Origin: Phaseolus vulgaris
Lineage: Eukaryota > Streptophyta > Magnoliopsida > Fabales > Fabaceae
Assembly (NCBI RefSeq): GCF_000499845.2
Contig: NC_023758.2
Location: 43,135,524 to 43,199,523, forward strand
DNA length: 64,000 nt
Direction of reading: 5' to 3'
In this document: piece by piece, positions 11,640 through 23,300 of the stretch
Layout: each line of letters opens with the position of its first letter
Numbering within the stretch: the first letter of the stretch is position 1
Translations under genes and position numbers: made by a program
The notes under the pieces: model-generated
What the model was told of the DNA's origin: nothing
Databases searched by the model: none
Seen by the model: the letters and a program-made list of their open reading frames with translations, nothing else

Positions 11640-13560
11640 GTGTAAAAACATGATTCCCATAATGACAATAATTATGATTAAAATGGTAAAATGTATTGAA
11701 ATTTCAGAGAATGAAAGATACTGCATATAATTCATTTTTATTCTGCAATTAAACAGCAAAAGCAAGCAGTTAATAGTTTCAGGGGAAGGCAAAACCAAAA
11801 GTCTATCGACTATATAGCCTTCTCCTTCAAAACACATAGGAAAATTTGTCAAAGCGGTGCTAATTTGTTAGTCAAATAAAATATTTTAAAAAAATTTAAA
11901 GGCATGTATAATTGTTTGTTGTGAAAAAATCGTGTTTGTAAAAAAAAAAATTAAAGTCAAAATTTAATTTTCCCTGAAATCGTATATGAATTTATACATA
12001 AACACGACATTAATTTAATTATTTTTAAATTTATTTTTTTAGACTAAAGTCGTTAAGAGATGATATAGTTTCCGTAATTATGAACTTCATGTAGAAGTCG
12101 TGTATGAGACATAATTTTCTTATGTTTTCCAGAAGTTGTGTATGGTGTTTTGTTTTCCAGAAATTGTGTATGGGTTGGAGAACTTCTCTGTGATGTTATT
12201 TTTTTAAACTGCAAAAAGTTTCTGAGAAGTTGAGAATGTTTAATGGATCCAATGCAAAGAGAAAAAGAAAAAGTGGGAGAGGAGAAAGGAGAAAGGAGAG
12301 AGGAGAGAGGTACATATGTTATATATATATATATATATAATTAGGTATTATTAATTATTTCTATTAAATTATAAATTTAAATATGTGTTATATAAGTATT
12401 TGCTTAAAACTTGAAGAGATGCTAATTTAAGAAAGGAAAATGATAGTGAGAGAACTCAAAGAGTTGTATACAACTCTGATGTGATAGGTTTATAAATAAA
12501 TATTTATAGTAAAAGGTAAATTTGTAATTAAATGATATAAAAAAGTATTAAAATAATAGTATTAGAAGTTGTAATGTGGTTGTATAAAAAAAATGTGCTT
12601 ATTCATATATCATTGCTCTCTCTCTTAAGAAAAGTAATCTTATGCTGGAAAAAAAAAGAAAATAATTCATGAACACCCAAAGAAATATCTAGAGAGAACA
12701 AAAGTTATAGGGTTTATGGAATATATGACCTGATAAGAATAAAGATATAAAAAAATGAAGAAAAATGATAGAATGAAAACTTTGATGCAGAGTAGAACCT
12801 TCTTTCTATGTTTAAAATTTCAAATTTAGATAAAATAAGTGCTTAATAAGTGTGTGCTTTCTAATTTTGATCTGAATCCAGATTCATTCAGCTGCCACCA
12901 TCTTGATTGGGAAGATCGAACAAAACAAACCAATCATCATTTTGATGATTGCATTGTCATTTTTCAGATCCCAAGCATAAGAACTAACTTTCATTCATTC
13001 CTTCTTTCTTGCAATTTTAGTTCATGAAACCGAACTGGGAGCTCAACAACTGCTGCAACCATGAACAGGTGGTGTTTCTGGTCACTGTTGGTGTCTACAC
13101 TGTTGGTGACATTATGCAGTTTTAAAAAAAAATAAACATCACAGAGAACTGTGAACGTGTCATCCCTTAACCACTTTACTTTTAAAATAATATTAAATTA
13201 ATGAAAGCAATGTTTGTCATATACAACTTTTAGTTTTTAAAAAATTATTAAATTAATCAAATTCCTGCTTCTCATATACAACTTTTCAGTCATTTTCCCT
13301 TTCATAAACATGATTGTAAAACAACAAAGCATCACTTACCTATGATAACAATTTTTTTTAAAAATGCCCATTCGAATAATTTGCAAACAAATTTACATCT
13401 TTAGTAGTACATTTTCCCAAAACCATCAGTGGGAGGCAAAATATATAAAATGAAAGAGTTGGAAGAATAAGTAAACTAAAGCCATGCTAAGCTCTCTCTG
13501 CTCTGATAAAGTTAAGCACAGCTCAAAAAGTTAAGCCAACTTGTGCAAACAAATAAACAA
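11640..13560. other. AT-rich intergenic DNA
   Basis: No supportable gene. It includes a GA-rich run (about 12260-12310), a short (AT)n at 12320-12338 and simple A runs. Confidence 0.5.
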
Positions 13561-13564
13561 AAGG

Positions 13565-14260
13565 TCAACTGGACCTTAAGAAGAAAACACTAAGCTCCTG
13601 ATCCATGTCCCCTTCTGGATGAATCAAGTGGAAAGTTTCAGAGTTTTCTGAGCCACGAACCCTCTCAAAGCTTCCTCTAAGATACATGAGTTGACCATCT
13701 TCTTTGTTCCCCAACTCCTTGCACTTCATCACCCCAGTTCCCACCACAACCGAACGCATCAACCTCAACGCTTCAAAATCAGTGTTGGAGGGTCTACGCT
13801 TAACGGCATACCCTACCTTCCTCCCATTACAGTGCATAGTCCACAAAGGAGTGGACAAAAGTGTGTTTGTATTGTTATTATTGATGCCCTCACTGTCACC
13901 GCTGTTATAACTCTCCAAAGCGATTCTGAGTGTTCCTCCTCTCATTTCCTCGGCCAAGATGGTTGTTGGAACTGCCAACTCTAGGAGGAGAATAGGGTTG
14001 GAGTTGGCGTTTGCCTGAATGCAGAACCTCACCTTTCCTCTTCGGTATCCGAAGATGGTGCCTGTGATGGTGGTGGAACTCATCATCAGTGATGGTGAAT
14101 AGTATTTGGTGGGGTTTTCATGGCATTCGTTTCTTAGATCTTGGTCATCTATAATGGTGGCACAATTGCATGTGGGAATCAAGAGTTGCATGAGAGAGCG
14201 TAGCAGCCTCCATGATCTAACTTGTTTCTCGCAGTCAACTGTAGTGACGCCACTGGCCAT
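13565..14260 (-). CDS. MIZU-KUSSEI1-like protein (DUF617 / MIZ1 domain)
   Basis: Intronless gene for 231 residues. It starts at ATG 14258-14260. A MIZ1 domain fills the C-terminal two thirds: GTIFGYRRGKVRFCIQ (about residues 67-82), LLLELAVPTTILAEEM, then PLWTMHCNGRKVGYAVKR (about 139-156) and DGQLMYLRGSFERVRG. It ends in a segment reading FHLIHPEGDMDQELSVFFLR. Arabidopsis MIZ1 is needed for root hydrotropism and associates with the ER membrane; other DUF617 members are poorly characterised. At 231 residues this is shorter than MIZ1 itself (about 300), mainly in the N-terminal region, so it is a MIZ1-like paralogue rather than a proven orthologue. A TATA box sits about 65 bases upstream of the start. 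Confidence 0.93.
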   Translation of the reverse strand: MASGVTTVDCEKQVRSWRLLRSLMQLLIPTCNCATIIDDQDLRNECHENPTKYYSPSLMMSSTTITGTIFGYRRGKVRFCIQANANSNPILLLELAVPTTILAEEMRGGTLRIALESYNSGDSEGINNNNTNTLLSTPLWTMHCNGRKVGYAVKRRPSNTDFEALRLMRSVVVGTGVMKCKELGNKEDGQLMYLRGSFERVRGSENSETFHLIHPEGDMDQELSVFFLRSS

Positions 14261-14322
14261 GTATATCTCTTACTTCTTGCTATTGTTTCACTCTATCTCT
14301 TCACGAACATGGTTTAGGGTTT

Positions 14323-14333
14323 GTTTATATAGT
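14323..14333 (-). promoter_or_regulatory. TATA box of the MIZ1-like gene
   Basis: CTATATAAAC on the minus strand lies about 65 bases upstream of the ATG at 14260. This implies a short 5' leader of roughly 35 bases. Confidence 0.7.
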
Positions 14334-14339
14334 GCACAG

Positions 14340-15685
14340 ATACTGTAATTAACATATACACTAATATATTTTATTCTGATAAAAAAACATAATGTGATAT
14401 CTATTAATGCTATTTTGATAAGCAAAAGTAATAAATAGTTTGATCATATATATATATATATATATATAAAATGCTGTTATCAATTTGTATTAATGCCTTA
14501 AAGTGGCTGAGATTATTGAAAAATACAAAAAAACTGAAGCTACGAAAGAATATGTCAGATTTTTTTTATATATGATGTCCTTTCTTGTTTTTGTTCTTAC
14601 CATATTTAACTGTTGACCTGATGAACACTTGTTTAAAAAGAAACCACACAGATTGAGAGATCACAGTTAAATGTGTGGAGTTAGCCAATGGGGTTCAATA
14701 TTTTTGGGGTGCCAACTAAAAGGTTTATCTAATGCAACACCGTTGCTTGATTCTGAAACAACTCATGCACACGCTTTCAGTGGATAGTTTTTCTTTGTTT
14801 GTCCCCACCTTTTCCCATTCCCTTTTGAGCCTTCTTTTCGGTCGTGGACAAAAATCAAGCTGGAGCAGCAATGTCTGAAAATAATAATTAATATGTAAAT
14901 AATTGGGTGTCTTCTTCTTCCTATAATTAATTAACTTTGATTGAAAAATGCAGGAAGTTTGGGACAGCGATTTCCGTACAGTCATAACCCACCAATGTCA
15001 TTCAATCATTAGGGCACTAGATTTCGGACCACAAAACTCCAAATTCATACACATTTAACTTCTTATTTTAACTTATAGTTTAATATAAATACTGAGACAC
15101 AAGCATCTTTTATGCTTTTTCCCTCGATGACAAGACTTGGCTCACCAAAATAAAAGAGAAAATAAAATATGTAGGACATATTATAGCAGACCCACAAAAC
15201 TAGCACTAAATCTTATTTTCGTGTATTATTTGCATATTGCATGTGAGATGAACTTTGGGGGCAAAGCGTGTTGTGTGGAGGCTAAAATAATGTGTATGTT
15301 TTTAGCTTTCTAGCCTGGTTGCTCCACTCTTGTCCTCCCCCTTTCCTTTCTCTTATTTGTCTGCTACTAAAGAGACTCACAGGGAAATATATTCAGCATG
15401 AAATTTGATGCAGCCACTGTTTTTTTTTATTTTTTTTTATAACTGAGTATATGTAATAATGTAAGTCTCCCTGATATTATATGTTTCTCTAAACAATTTT
15501 TTTTATGATAGTACTTAATAGTGACTTTTACTTACGTTTTTTCATAGTAAATGGGATACACAACTTATTCTATTTTTAGCATATATCTGAACTTTGGATT
15601 TATAGTCAACTTCATCATACATGACTCAACAAGTGATCAAGATAAGACATAATTCTTCATGCTAAATACTTCTTAAAATACTTCA
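14340..15685. other. Intergenic DNA
   Basis: No supportable gene. It contains a (TA)n run at about 14446-14468. Moderately complex, non-repetitive sequence lies at 14560-15400, in which I recognise nothing. Confidence 0.5.
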
Positions 15686-15689
15686 TTCA

Positions 15690-16350
15690 AAAGTGAGGGA
15701 CTGGAGAGTGGAAAGTTGAGGGTGTGAGAGAGTGAGAGTGTGAGAAGAAAGTATGAAAAAAGTAAGTGTGTTTGAATTATGGTATGTTAGAGTGAATGTG
15801 TGAAGAAAGTTTATTGAGATAGTAAGTAATGAGATGGTTGTAAGAGTATTTTAAATTATTTTGAATAGTGTAAATTGTAAGATTACAAATTTACCCTTAT
15901 ATATGTTAATTAAAATAATTTAATGTTTTATTTATAAATAAAAAAAAATGTAAAATTCAAAGAAATAATTAAATATAATTTTAAATGTAAGTATAATTTT
16001 ATTATTTTTCATTTTATTAATTTAATTAATTTTGTTACTTAAGTTAATTTATTTAGATAATTTTAATATTATTTATGATTATTTAAATTATGTTATGTTA
16101 TATATATACACAAAATTATTATTAATAATAATTTTCATTATTAATATTATTGTATGAGAAAGTAAGAGCACCATGGTTTTTTCATCTCATTTCACTCTCC
16201 TTTCTCTTCAATTATGAGAGGATCCTAAATATCCTCAACTTTCCATTCACTCTCATCCTCAATCTCCCCTCTCATAAAAGCAAACAACGGTCAATTCACC
16301 ATCAACCTCAACCTCCATCATCTCCAAAAACAAACACACACTTAGTCTTT
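15690..16350. mobile_element. Possible non-autonomous element with GA-rich and CT-rich arms
   Basis: The left arm (about 15695-15760) is GA-rich and includes GTGGAAAGTTGAGG. The right arm (about 16160-16345) is CT-rich, and its reverse complement includes ATGGAAAGTTGAGG. The middle is almost pure AT. The arms match only in patches and in a different order, so the ends are uncertain. Confidence 0.3.
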
Positions 16351-16359
16351 TCTTGATTT

Positions 16360-17915
16360 TTAAGTAATTATTTATAAAAATTAACCCACTTAAATATTAT
16401 AATTTAATTAAATTTTGAGTTGATATGAAATCTTTAATATATTAATCAATATATTAATATAAGTCCAACAAACTTGATTAAAACAAAATTCAAAAACTTT
16501 GATATTATCTTATAAAAGTGAAGTTTTAATTTAATTCAATCCTATAAAAATTATCTGGTAAGTTAAGATTTATATCCACATGTATATTATAATTTAATCT
16601 TTAGATTTCTAATATCCTAAATTAAGGTCTGCACCTCCTATTTTTTATGTTATTTTTGTTGATTTTGTTAACTATTATTTTAATTTGATTGTATTTAGTC
16701 ATGATTACTTGGATTAGAGTGTGCTAGTTAGTTGTTAAATTTGCTCCTAAGTTAACATTTGATATCTATATATATATTCTTGCTTGCTTGATTATAGGCC
16801 AATATTTATAGACTTACTTAAGAAAAATAGGTATCTTCTGATTTATTGGTTTGTATTTATAATGTTATTTCCTTGTTGATTCTGGTAATGTTGTGGCTGA
16901 GTTTAGTGTCAAAGATAGGTTACAATCTTACCTCGTTACAATACTATATTTGCAAATTCCTATCACTAGACAATATGTAACTCTACATAATGAATCCACT
17001 TTCATGTTGAAGACACGTTCTCGAAGGTAATACCATGGTTTCTAAACTAATCAAAATTTTCTAATAACCTTTCGATAACAGGGTCAACGCCTGTTTTGCT
17101 TTGGGGACCATGTGTGAGGACCCGTTCCACTTTTGTCAATAAACCTTCCAATTCACAACCAAAATAATATTTAAGGATTAAAGTGAAAAAATAAATAAAA
17201 AATAATCAATCACTTATAACTTTGAAAGACTACTAATACAAGGACTAACTTGACAACTATAAAAATTTAAGGACTCAAGTGAAAAAGAAATTATTAAAAA
17301 AACAATTAGCTGACACTTTTATCTTTCAGAACCCATTAGGTACTTTATTCTATTCAAAATTGTGTCAGTTCTATATAAATGTCATGTATTTTTTTGAAAA
17401 AAATAATTTTTAAACAGTTACATTTAATAAATATTTTTTCACATTAAAATATCTAATATTATGTATGTTTATATCATATTTCAAATATTAGTAAATTTTG
17501 GCTACATCAAATTTAAATTCATAAAATTAGGGTTATTAAAAAGTTTTAGCCCGTCTAAAACTTGCTTGGGTCACATCATGACCCTATTGCTTTTTGTACA
17601 GTGTTTAATTTCTTGGCTGGACCCAATCTTTTGTCTATACAACTCATTGAATGCCCTTTTCCCCCTTCCATGATTGTTGGGCCTTTTATTTGATTTTTTA
17701 CAATTGCAAAAAGTTTTGTTGACACTCTAATTTGTTTGTTTGTTCTTTGGACTAATAAGTCCACGTCTTTTGAGAATTTTGAACTTCTTCTTTAACCCCA
17801 AACAATTAATAACTCCATTATGAATTATATTAGAATAATTATTTTAATTTATTTTAAAGATATTAATTAATGAAGTTTTTTAAAAATATTTATATAATTA
17901 AATATACTTTTAATT
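16360..17915. other. AT-rich intergenic DNA
   Basis: No supportable gene. A stretch near 16870-17110 has retroelement-like texture but no clear motif. Confidence 0.4.
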
Positions 17916-17924
17916 TATATATAC

Positions 17925-18395
17925 ACATTAAAAAAAATCATTAAATAGAAACTAATTTTAGAGATAAAAATAATTAAATGTTATTTGATTAAATTAGAGA
18001 TCATTTTATAAACTAAAAAATTATTAGTATCTAAAGTGCTTTCTATTATTAATAAAAATTTATAAAATGGTTTCTAAATTGGTATCATTATGTACCAATG
18101 TTTAAACTACTTATTACTTTATATTTTAACTTAGTCTCTATTAATATTTTAGAGAGTAATTTAGAATCTAAAATATTAGTCGCTAAAACTTAAAGTAGCT
18201 AATTAGGTACAAATTTAGAAACCATTTTATAATTTTTTATTAATAATAAAATATTACTTTAGATATAAATAATTTTTTATTCTCTAAATTAGTATCTAAT
18301 TTAATTAATATAATGACTATTTATTTTTATTTTTAAATTTAGTTAATATTTAATGATTTTTTTAATGATATATATATATTTGTAGAGCATTAAAT
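17925..18395. mobile_element. CACTA-like foldback element, copy A
   Basis: This is a long imperfect hairpin. AAAATGGTTTCTAAATTGGT near 18065 pairs with the reverse complement of TTTAGAAACCATTTTATAAT near 18210, and the pairing extends outward for roughly 150 bases on each side. The ends resemble CAC-T-A...: CACATTAAAAAAAATCATTA at the left and a degraded ...TTTGTAG at the right. No coding capacity. Related copies lie at 33.6, 39.6, 41.2/45.9 and 60.3 kb. Confidence 0.6.
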
Positions 18396-18829
18396 GTATG
18401 GTCTTTTTCTAAGTTTTACTAATTTTAATTATACATTATTACCCTATGGAGCTTATAACTCTTTTGTTAATTTTTTTTTATTTCCTAGTTTTTTTCTTAT
18501 ATATATTTTTTTTATTTTCTTAATTAATTATTATTTGACTCTACTTATTAGGCTTTATTATTTTATTTAGCTGCTACCAGTCTTATTTATAGTCAAGTAT
18601 ACCCTATTGGACTTATAATCTTTAGCTAAAAATAAGGTCTTCTTCCCCAGTTTTTGCCTCATGTTATCGTTTATTTTTTAATTAATTATTATTTGATCCT
18701 AATTACTTATATTAAGATTTATTATTTTATTGAGTAGATTTGTGATAAAATCCCTCTAATAATTATCCGATACGAATATTTCTCAATTTATTTTTCGATA
18801 ATTATATCTTAATTTTTCTTATTAGTCTT

Positions 18830-19300
18830 TGTATTGGTATGAGGTGAGACTGAGCTGATTGAGACTCGGTCTCCGACCGAGATGATCGAGACCCCGTGGA
18901 CGGTCTGACCAGCCGACACAATTAATCATTAACGCTCAAATCAAGGTGAGTGAAGCTAAACCATCATTAAGAATTAGGTAATGCAACCATATGTGTGATC
19001 CATTCCACTAATAGGCCCAATGAAATAAATCCATTAAAATAAATAACACATATTCCAAGGAACAAGGTACGTCATTATTACTATACACATATCCGAGTGC
19101 CGAACACCCTTTTTACTGACTTGAGCGTCGAAGTGCCTTCTGCAGGTACCTCTCCCATTTGGCATTCACCCGAGACAGAAAGCTGAAGGAGTAGCGTGAC
19201 GGCCGGAAGGATCACAGTAGAGCCCTAACACCCTGCTCGAAAAAAGGAGAAAATGAAGCCTTCAATAATTCTCTAGATCCATCTCCCTAACAGGAACAAT
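18830..19300 (+). mobile_element. Solo LTR (family 1), diverged copy
   Basis: It begins TGTATTGGTATGAGG and contains AAGAATTAGGTAATGCAACC, ACTTGAGCGTCGAAGTGCC, GCAGGTACC and a terminal ATAATTCTCTAGATCC segment. These occur in the same order as the copies at 40.4 and 59.4 kb. No internal retroelement genes adjoin it. I could not see a target duplication, so the 3' end is approximate. Confidence 0.75.
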
Positions 19301-19544
19301 ATTGAACAATAAAACTTATCTAAACCAGGTAGACATTATAATATAAAACAAATTTTAAAAGAAACTTGTCAATTGGTGAGTTAGCTTTCTAGACAACCCT
19401 TCTTGACTCGTTGAATCAAGATTTTCAGCTCATCTTACCACATCCGACCAACTCATCTCATCCTGTTTTTTGGTAGGTCAATGAGAGATTGTGCCAAAAT
19501 GAGTTAGACTACACCATCCCTATGAATTATTTGCTAAAATAATA

Positions 19545-19760
19545 CAAATGGCAAATGGTAATATCTCAACTATAGTTACGAATATATGGAAATGGAGGGA
19601 TGCGAATATTTTTGAAAGAGTAATGTTTGACAAGGCAAAAGTACTCCAGGATGTTTCTTTTTGCATTTTGTGCGGCTTAAAGCATCCAACAAGAACTTCC
19701 TTTATGCATTTTCACAATGGCATCTCAACCCTAGCATATGTCTTCTTTCATAATGTTGAG
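19545..19760 (+). pseudogene. Possible LINE C-terminal relic
   Basis: The frame reads IWKWRDANIFERVMFDKAKV, then LQDVSFCILCGLKH. The W-x-W-R-(N/D)-x-x-I-F-E pattern followed by a W/C-rich helix recalls the tail of plant LINE ORF2 proteins. There is no reverse-transcriptase core nearby. Low confidence. Confidence 0.35.
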
Positions 19761-20171
19761 CATTGGTTGTATTCGGGGAGCAAATTGTAACTTTGATTTA
19801 TCTCGTAGATACATGTTTCTCTTTTATAGGAAGACATGTGTATAGATAGCTTTTATACCATATTTTGCTGTAAATGTTCTTTAAAATCACTATTATATGT
19901 TATTGTAGAGGTCACTTGAGAAGTTATTAGAACTACTTGGTAAGAATTTCTCTTACCTTTTTTTGTTATAATTTTTGGTTGAAGGTTTTCAACCTATGAA
20001 TAGTGATTCGGATTTCAATTCTAAAATCCAAACCAACCTTTACTTTACACACGTAACCTACTGATTCATTAGTGAAGCAAAGCAAGCACTAGGGTGACTC
20101 ACCTAACTGTCATCCTTGTTTCGTTAGTTAGAGAGAAGTCCGGGAAGTAACACAAGGTGGACAAAAATTGC

Positions 20172-20315
20172 ATGCACTCTCCACCTTCTATTCAAATCTC
20201 CCTACCCCAACCACAACAACATCGTCATCATGTACATGTACATGTACATGCAAATGCTCCTCTCTTTTTTCTTAACTCTCCCCTTCTCTTCCTCTCCCAT
20301 TATTTCAATGTCCTC
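20172..20315 (+). other. 5' leader of the P3B-ATPase gene with GTACAT repeat
   Basis: A pyrimidine-rich leader carries four tandem CATGTA-type units at about 20228-20251. An in-frame ATG at 20172 would add 48 residues rich in His and Val. Because the sequence is low-complexity and leader-like, I start the protein at 20316. Confidence 0.5.
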
Positions 20316-23300
20316 ATGGGAAAAACCAAAATTTTCAATTTTTTTGCCAATGGCACCAGTAATTACATGCTTCCTACCTCCAATACTATAAGGCAGTCTC
20401 TTGTAAACCGGCCAAGTTCCCACAAAGATTGCTTTCCCTTTTCACGCTTTGGATTCTTGCGCCGCTTCATTCCTTCAAGTATTCCTTACCTTGTTTTCTT
20501 CTTCCATTTTCCCTCCCTTTTATTCACACTTCTCTCTAGCTAGGTACTGTTATATTATATACTAAGGTATTAGTTTTGGTCTTCTGCTTATCTGGGTTGA
20601 GTTCAATTGTAGGAAAAGTTAATGGGGGCTCAAAAACTGAGGATGAGGAGAAAGTCTACTCTTGGTTATACACCTTGGCTCAGACTGATAAGAACTTGGT
20701 CTTTGAGTACGTTAGGTCCACTGAAAGAGGCAAGTGTCTTCACTGTGCTGTACTTTGTGAATTCTACATTGGCACTCAAAAAATGTCTACTTTATTACTT
20801 TTTTTTGTATGTGTAAAATGATTTTACTTGAGTTTGAACTTGTGACTTTCTATAAACTATCTTGATTACCTATAACTGCAGGGTCCTGTGTTTTCATTGT
20901 TATGGTTAGTGAATTTGTTTGAAAATCGTTTTAATCCATCATTCCTAACTCGTCTTTGTTGCAGTATTTTTTTGTTGTTATCTCAATTGCTACCTTGAGA
21001 TGATGATTTAGTCCATCATTAGTTAGAGATTGGATTTAAATTATGATTATGAATCTTGGACAATCCTTATTTTATAAACCAGTGAGATTAAGTTAATTTT
21101 AAATCCAAATTCTAAGATAATATTAAAATTCCAGTGATTATACTAACCTGCCATAATTGCAGTCTCTTCGGGGTTGCTTTAATTTGCAACTTCAAGGGAT
21201 GCTTTATCAGCTGATTTATGAGATTAAGATAAAACCAAACTCAAATTCTAAGAGAATTAAACATCACCATCCAGTTTTGTGTAATATGAAAGGTATTTTT
21301 CAATTATTGGCAGGCTTAAGCTTCACAGAAGCAGAGAGGAGACTTCGGGAAAATGGGCCAAATGTTCCACTTGAGTATTCCTTTCCAAGATGGTGGCATC
21401 TTCTACGAAATGCTCTTTTCCACCCTTTTAATATCATTCTGATTGTTTTGTCAGTTATGTCATTCATTGCCCGTGACAGTCCAAATGGATTTATCATGCT
21501 CGTGCTGGTTTTCATCAGTGTCACCCTCCGTTTCTATCAGGTTTTTCACGTTTTTCTTCATTAGTTGGTTTCCTTGAAGTAGTGGAATGGGGGTTTCTCT
21601 TCCTTTCACTCTAATCTCGGAACTTTGTTTGTGTATATTAGGAATACAACAGCTCAAAAGCAGCAATGAAGCTTTCAGAATTTGTAAAATGTCCAATAAA
21701 AGTTCAAAGATGCGCTGGTAGAGTTGTTCAGAAAGAACTTGTTGTTCAAGTTGATCACAGGGATGTAGTTCCAGGTGACATTTTAATTTTTGAACCTGGA
21801 GATCTCTTTCCTGGAGATATCAGATTGTTATCTTCTAAGCAACTTGTTGTGAGGTATGTTATTTCAATTGGGAAATCTGTTTGTTTAGTAAATGGCCGTG
21901 GACACTTGTATTCTACCTTTTTCCATTTTAGATAACTAAATAACAAATGATGTTTTTCATACCTTGTTAACAGCCAGGCCTCACTAACTGGGGAATCTTG
22001 GACAACTGACAAAACTGCTGATATCAGAGAAGACTACACTACTCCTTTATTGGATTTAAAAAACATCTGTTTTATGGTGAGTGAGTTAGTAACACATCCC
22101 TGTCTGTATTTTTGTTCAATGCAAGTTATAGCTTCAGTTTACAGAACAAAATTTGGTGGAACTTGAATACTCTATAAAATTGGAAAGGACCAAATCCTTC
22201 CTTTATGTTTTGTTCAAAGGGTCAAATCCAAGAGACACATCCAAGTGCAAATCCATAGCTAGTACTAGTCCAATGTCAAGTCCAAACCCAAAGGACAAAA
22301 CCAATTTGCTGTGTAGTAATTCTCTGTTTTCTTTTTTCTTCATACTTCTTCATGCAGGTATTGAACCATGAAATTTGTTTTTATCTCTAAGAAGAAAGTA
22401 AAAGCTTAACATTGCCCTATAGATTTTGAAAACACGAGGAGAGGACTTGAATGTTGTTTAGCTGTGAAATCTTTAACAGCATTAGAGCTTGGCTTGGATG
22501 CTTCTGCAAGACCGAAACTGTAGAAAAAATAGAAAGCGAAAGGTTTAAAGATGCGACAATTACTAGAACACAATAATCTGCTTGAGGTTAAAGAGCCATG
22601 AACTATCAGTGAATCTTTGTGTGTGTAAACTACTAAACTGTTTCAATGATAGATGAAACAAGGAACACCATACCAATCTTCAATTAAGGTTCTAAACAAT
22701 GTCCCTTTATCTGAGGCTCCATTCTTTACAATTCAAATTCCTCACTAAAATGTAGCAAGTTTATTTCTCTTATTTGACAAAGATAAATTTCTGTGGACCT
22801 TAAACAGCCATAAAAATCACAGTAATATACTAATACATGTCAAATAATTTATGTCTTGTCTTTTGCGTTAAGAAACTCAAATCACAGTAATATACTAATA
22901 CTTTTGATGTACTTAACTCATGCATGAGGATCCAAATTCGTGTCTTCGATTCATTAATTACCTATTTTACAATTTTGTAATTTCCTATATCTTTAAGATG
23001 TTGTAGCCTCAAAAATATTAAATTTGGTATCAGAGATTGTCTGATTGAATGGTGAGTTTTTCTGAGAAATGATTAGTCATTAACATCACAGGGCACAAAC
23101 GTGGTATCAGGTACTGGAACAGGCCTAGTGGTTTCAACTGGATCCAATACTTACATGAGCACCATGTTTTCAAAAGTTGGGAAGAAGAAGCCACAAGATG
23201 AATTTGAAAAGGGTCTCAAATGGATATTTTACTTGCTTATTTCTGTTATGCTAGTAGTTGTCACCACCATGTTTGTGGTAAATTACATGACATCTCTTGA

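Noticed and set aside
16860..17110. Gypsy protease remnant (a reading around 'LVDSGN')
   Set aside because: Only a few residues fit, with no flanking gag or RT motifs on that strand.
20157..20543. 128-codon plus frame as a separate gene
   Set aside because: It is the leader and first exon of the P3B-ATPase read through the first intron.
22077..23091. Possible gene or element in the ~1-kb fifth intron of the ATPase
   Set aside because: The only open frames are short, without family features, and the flanking exons join cleanly.
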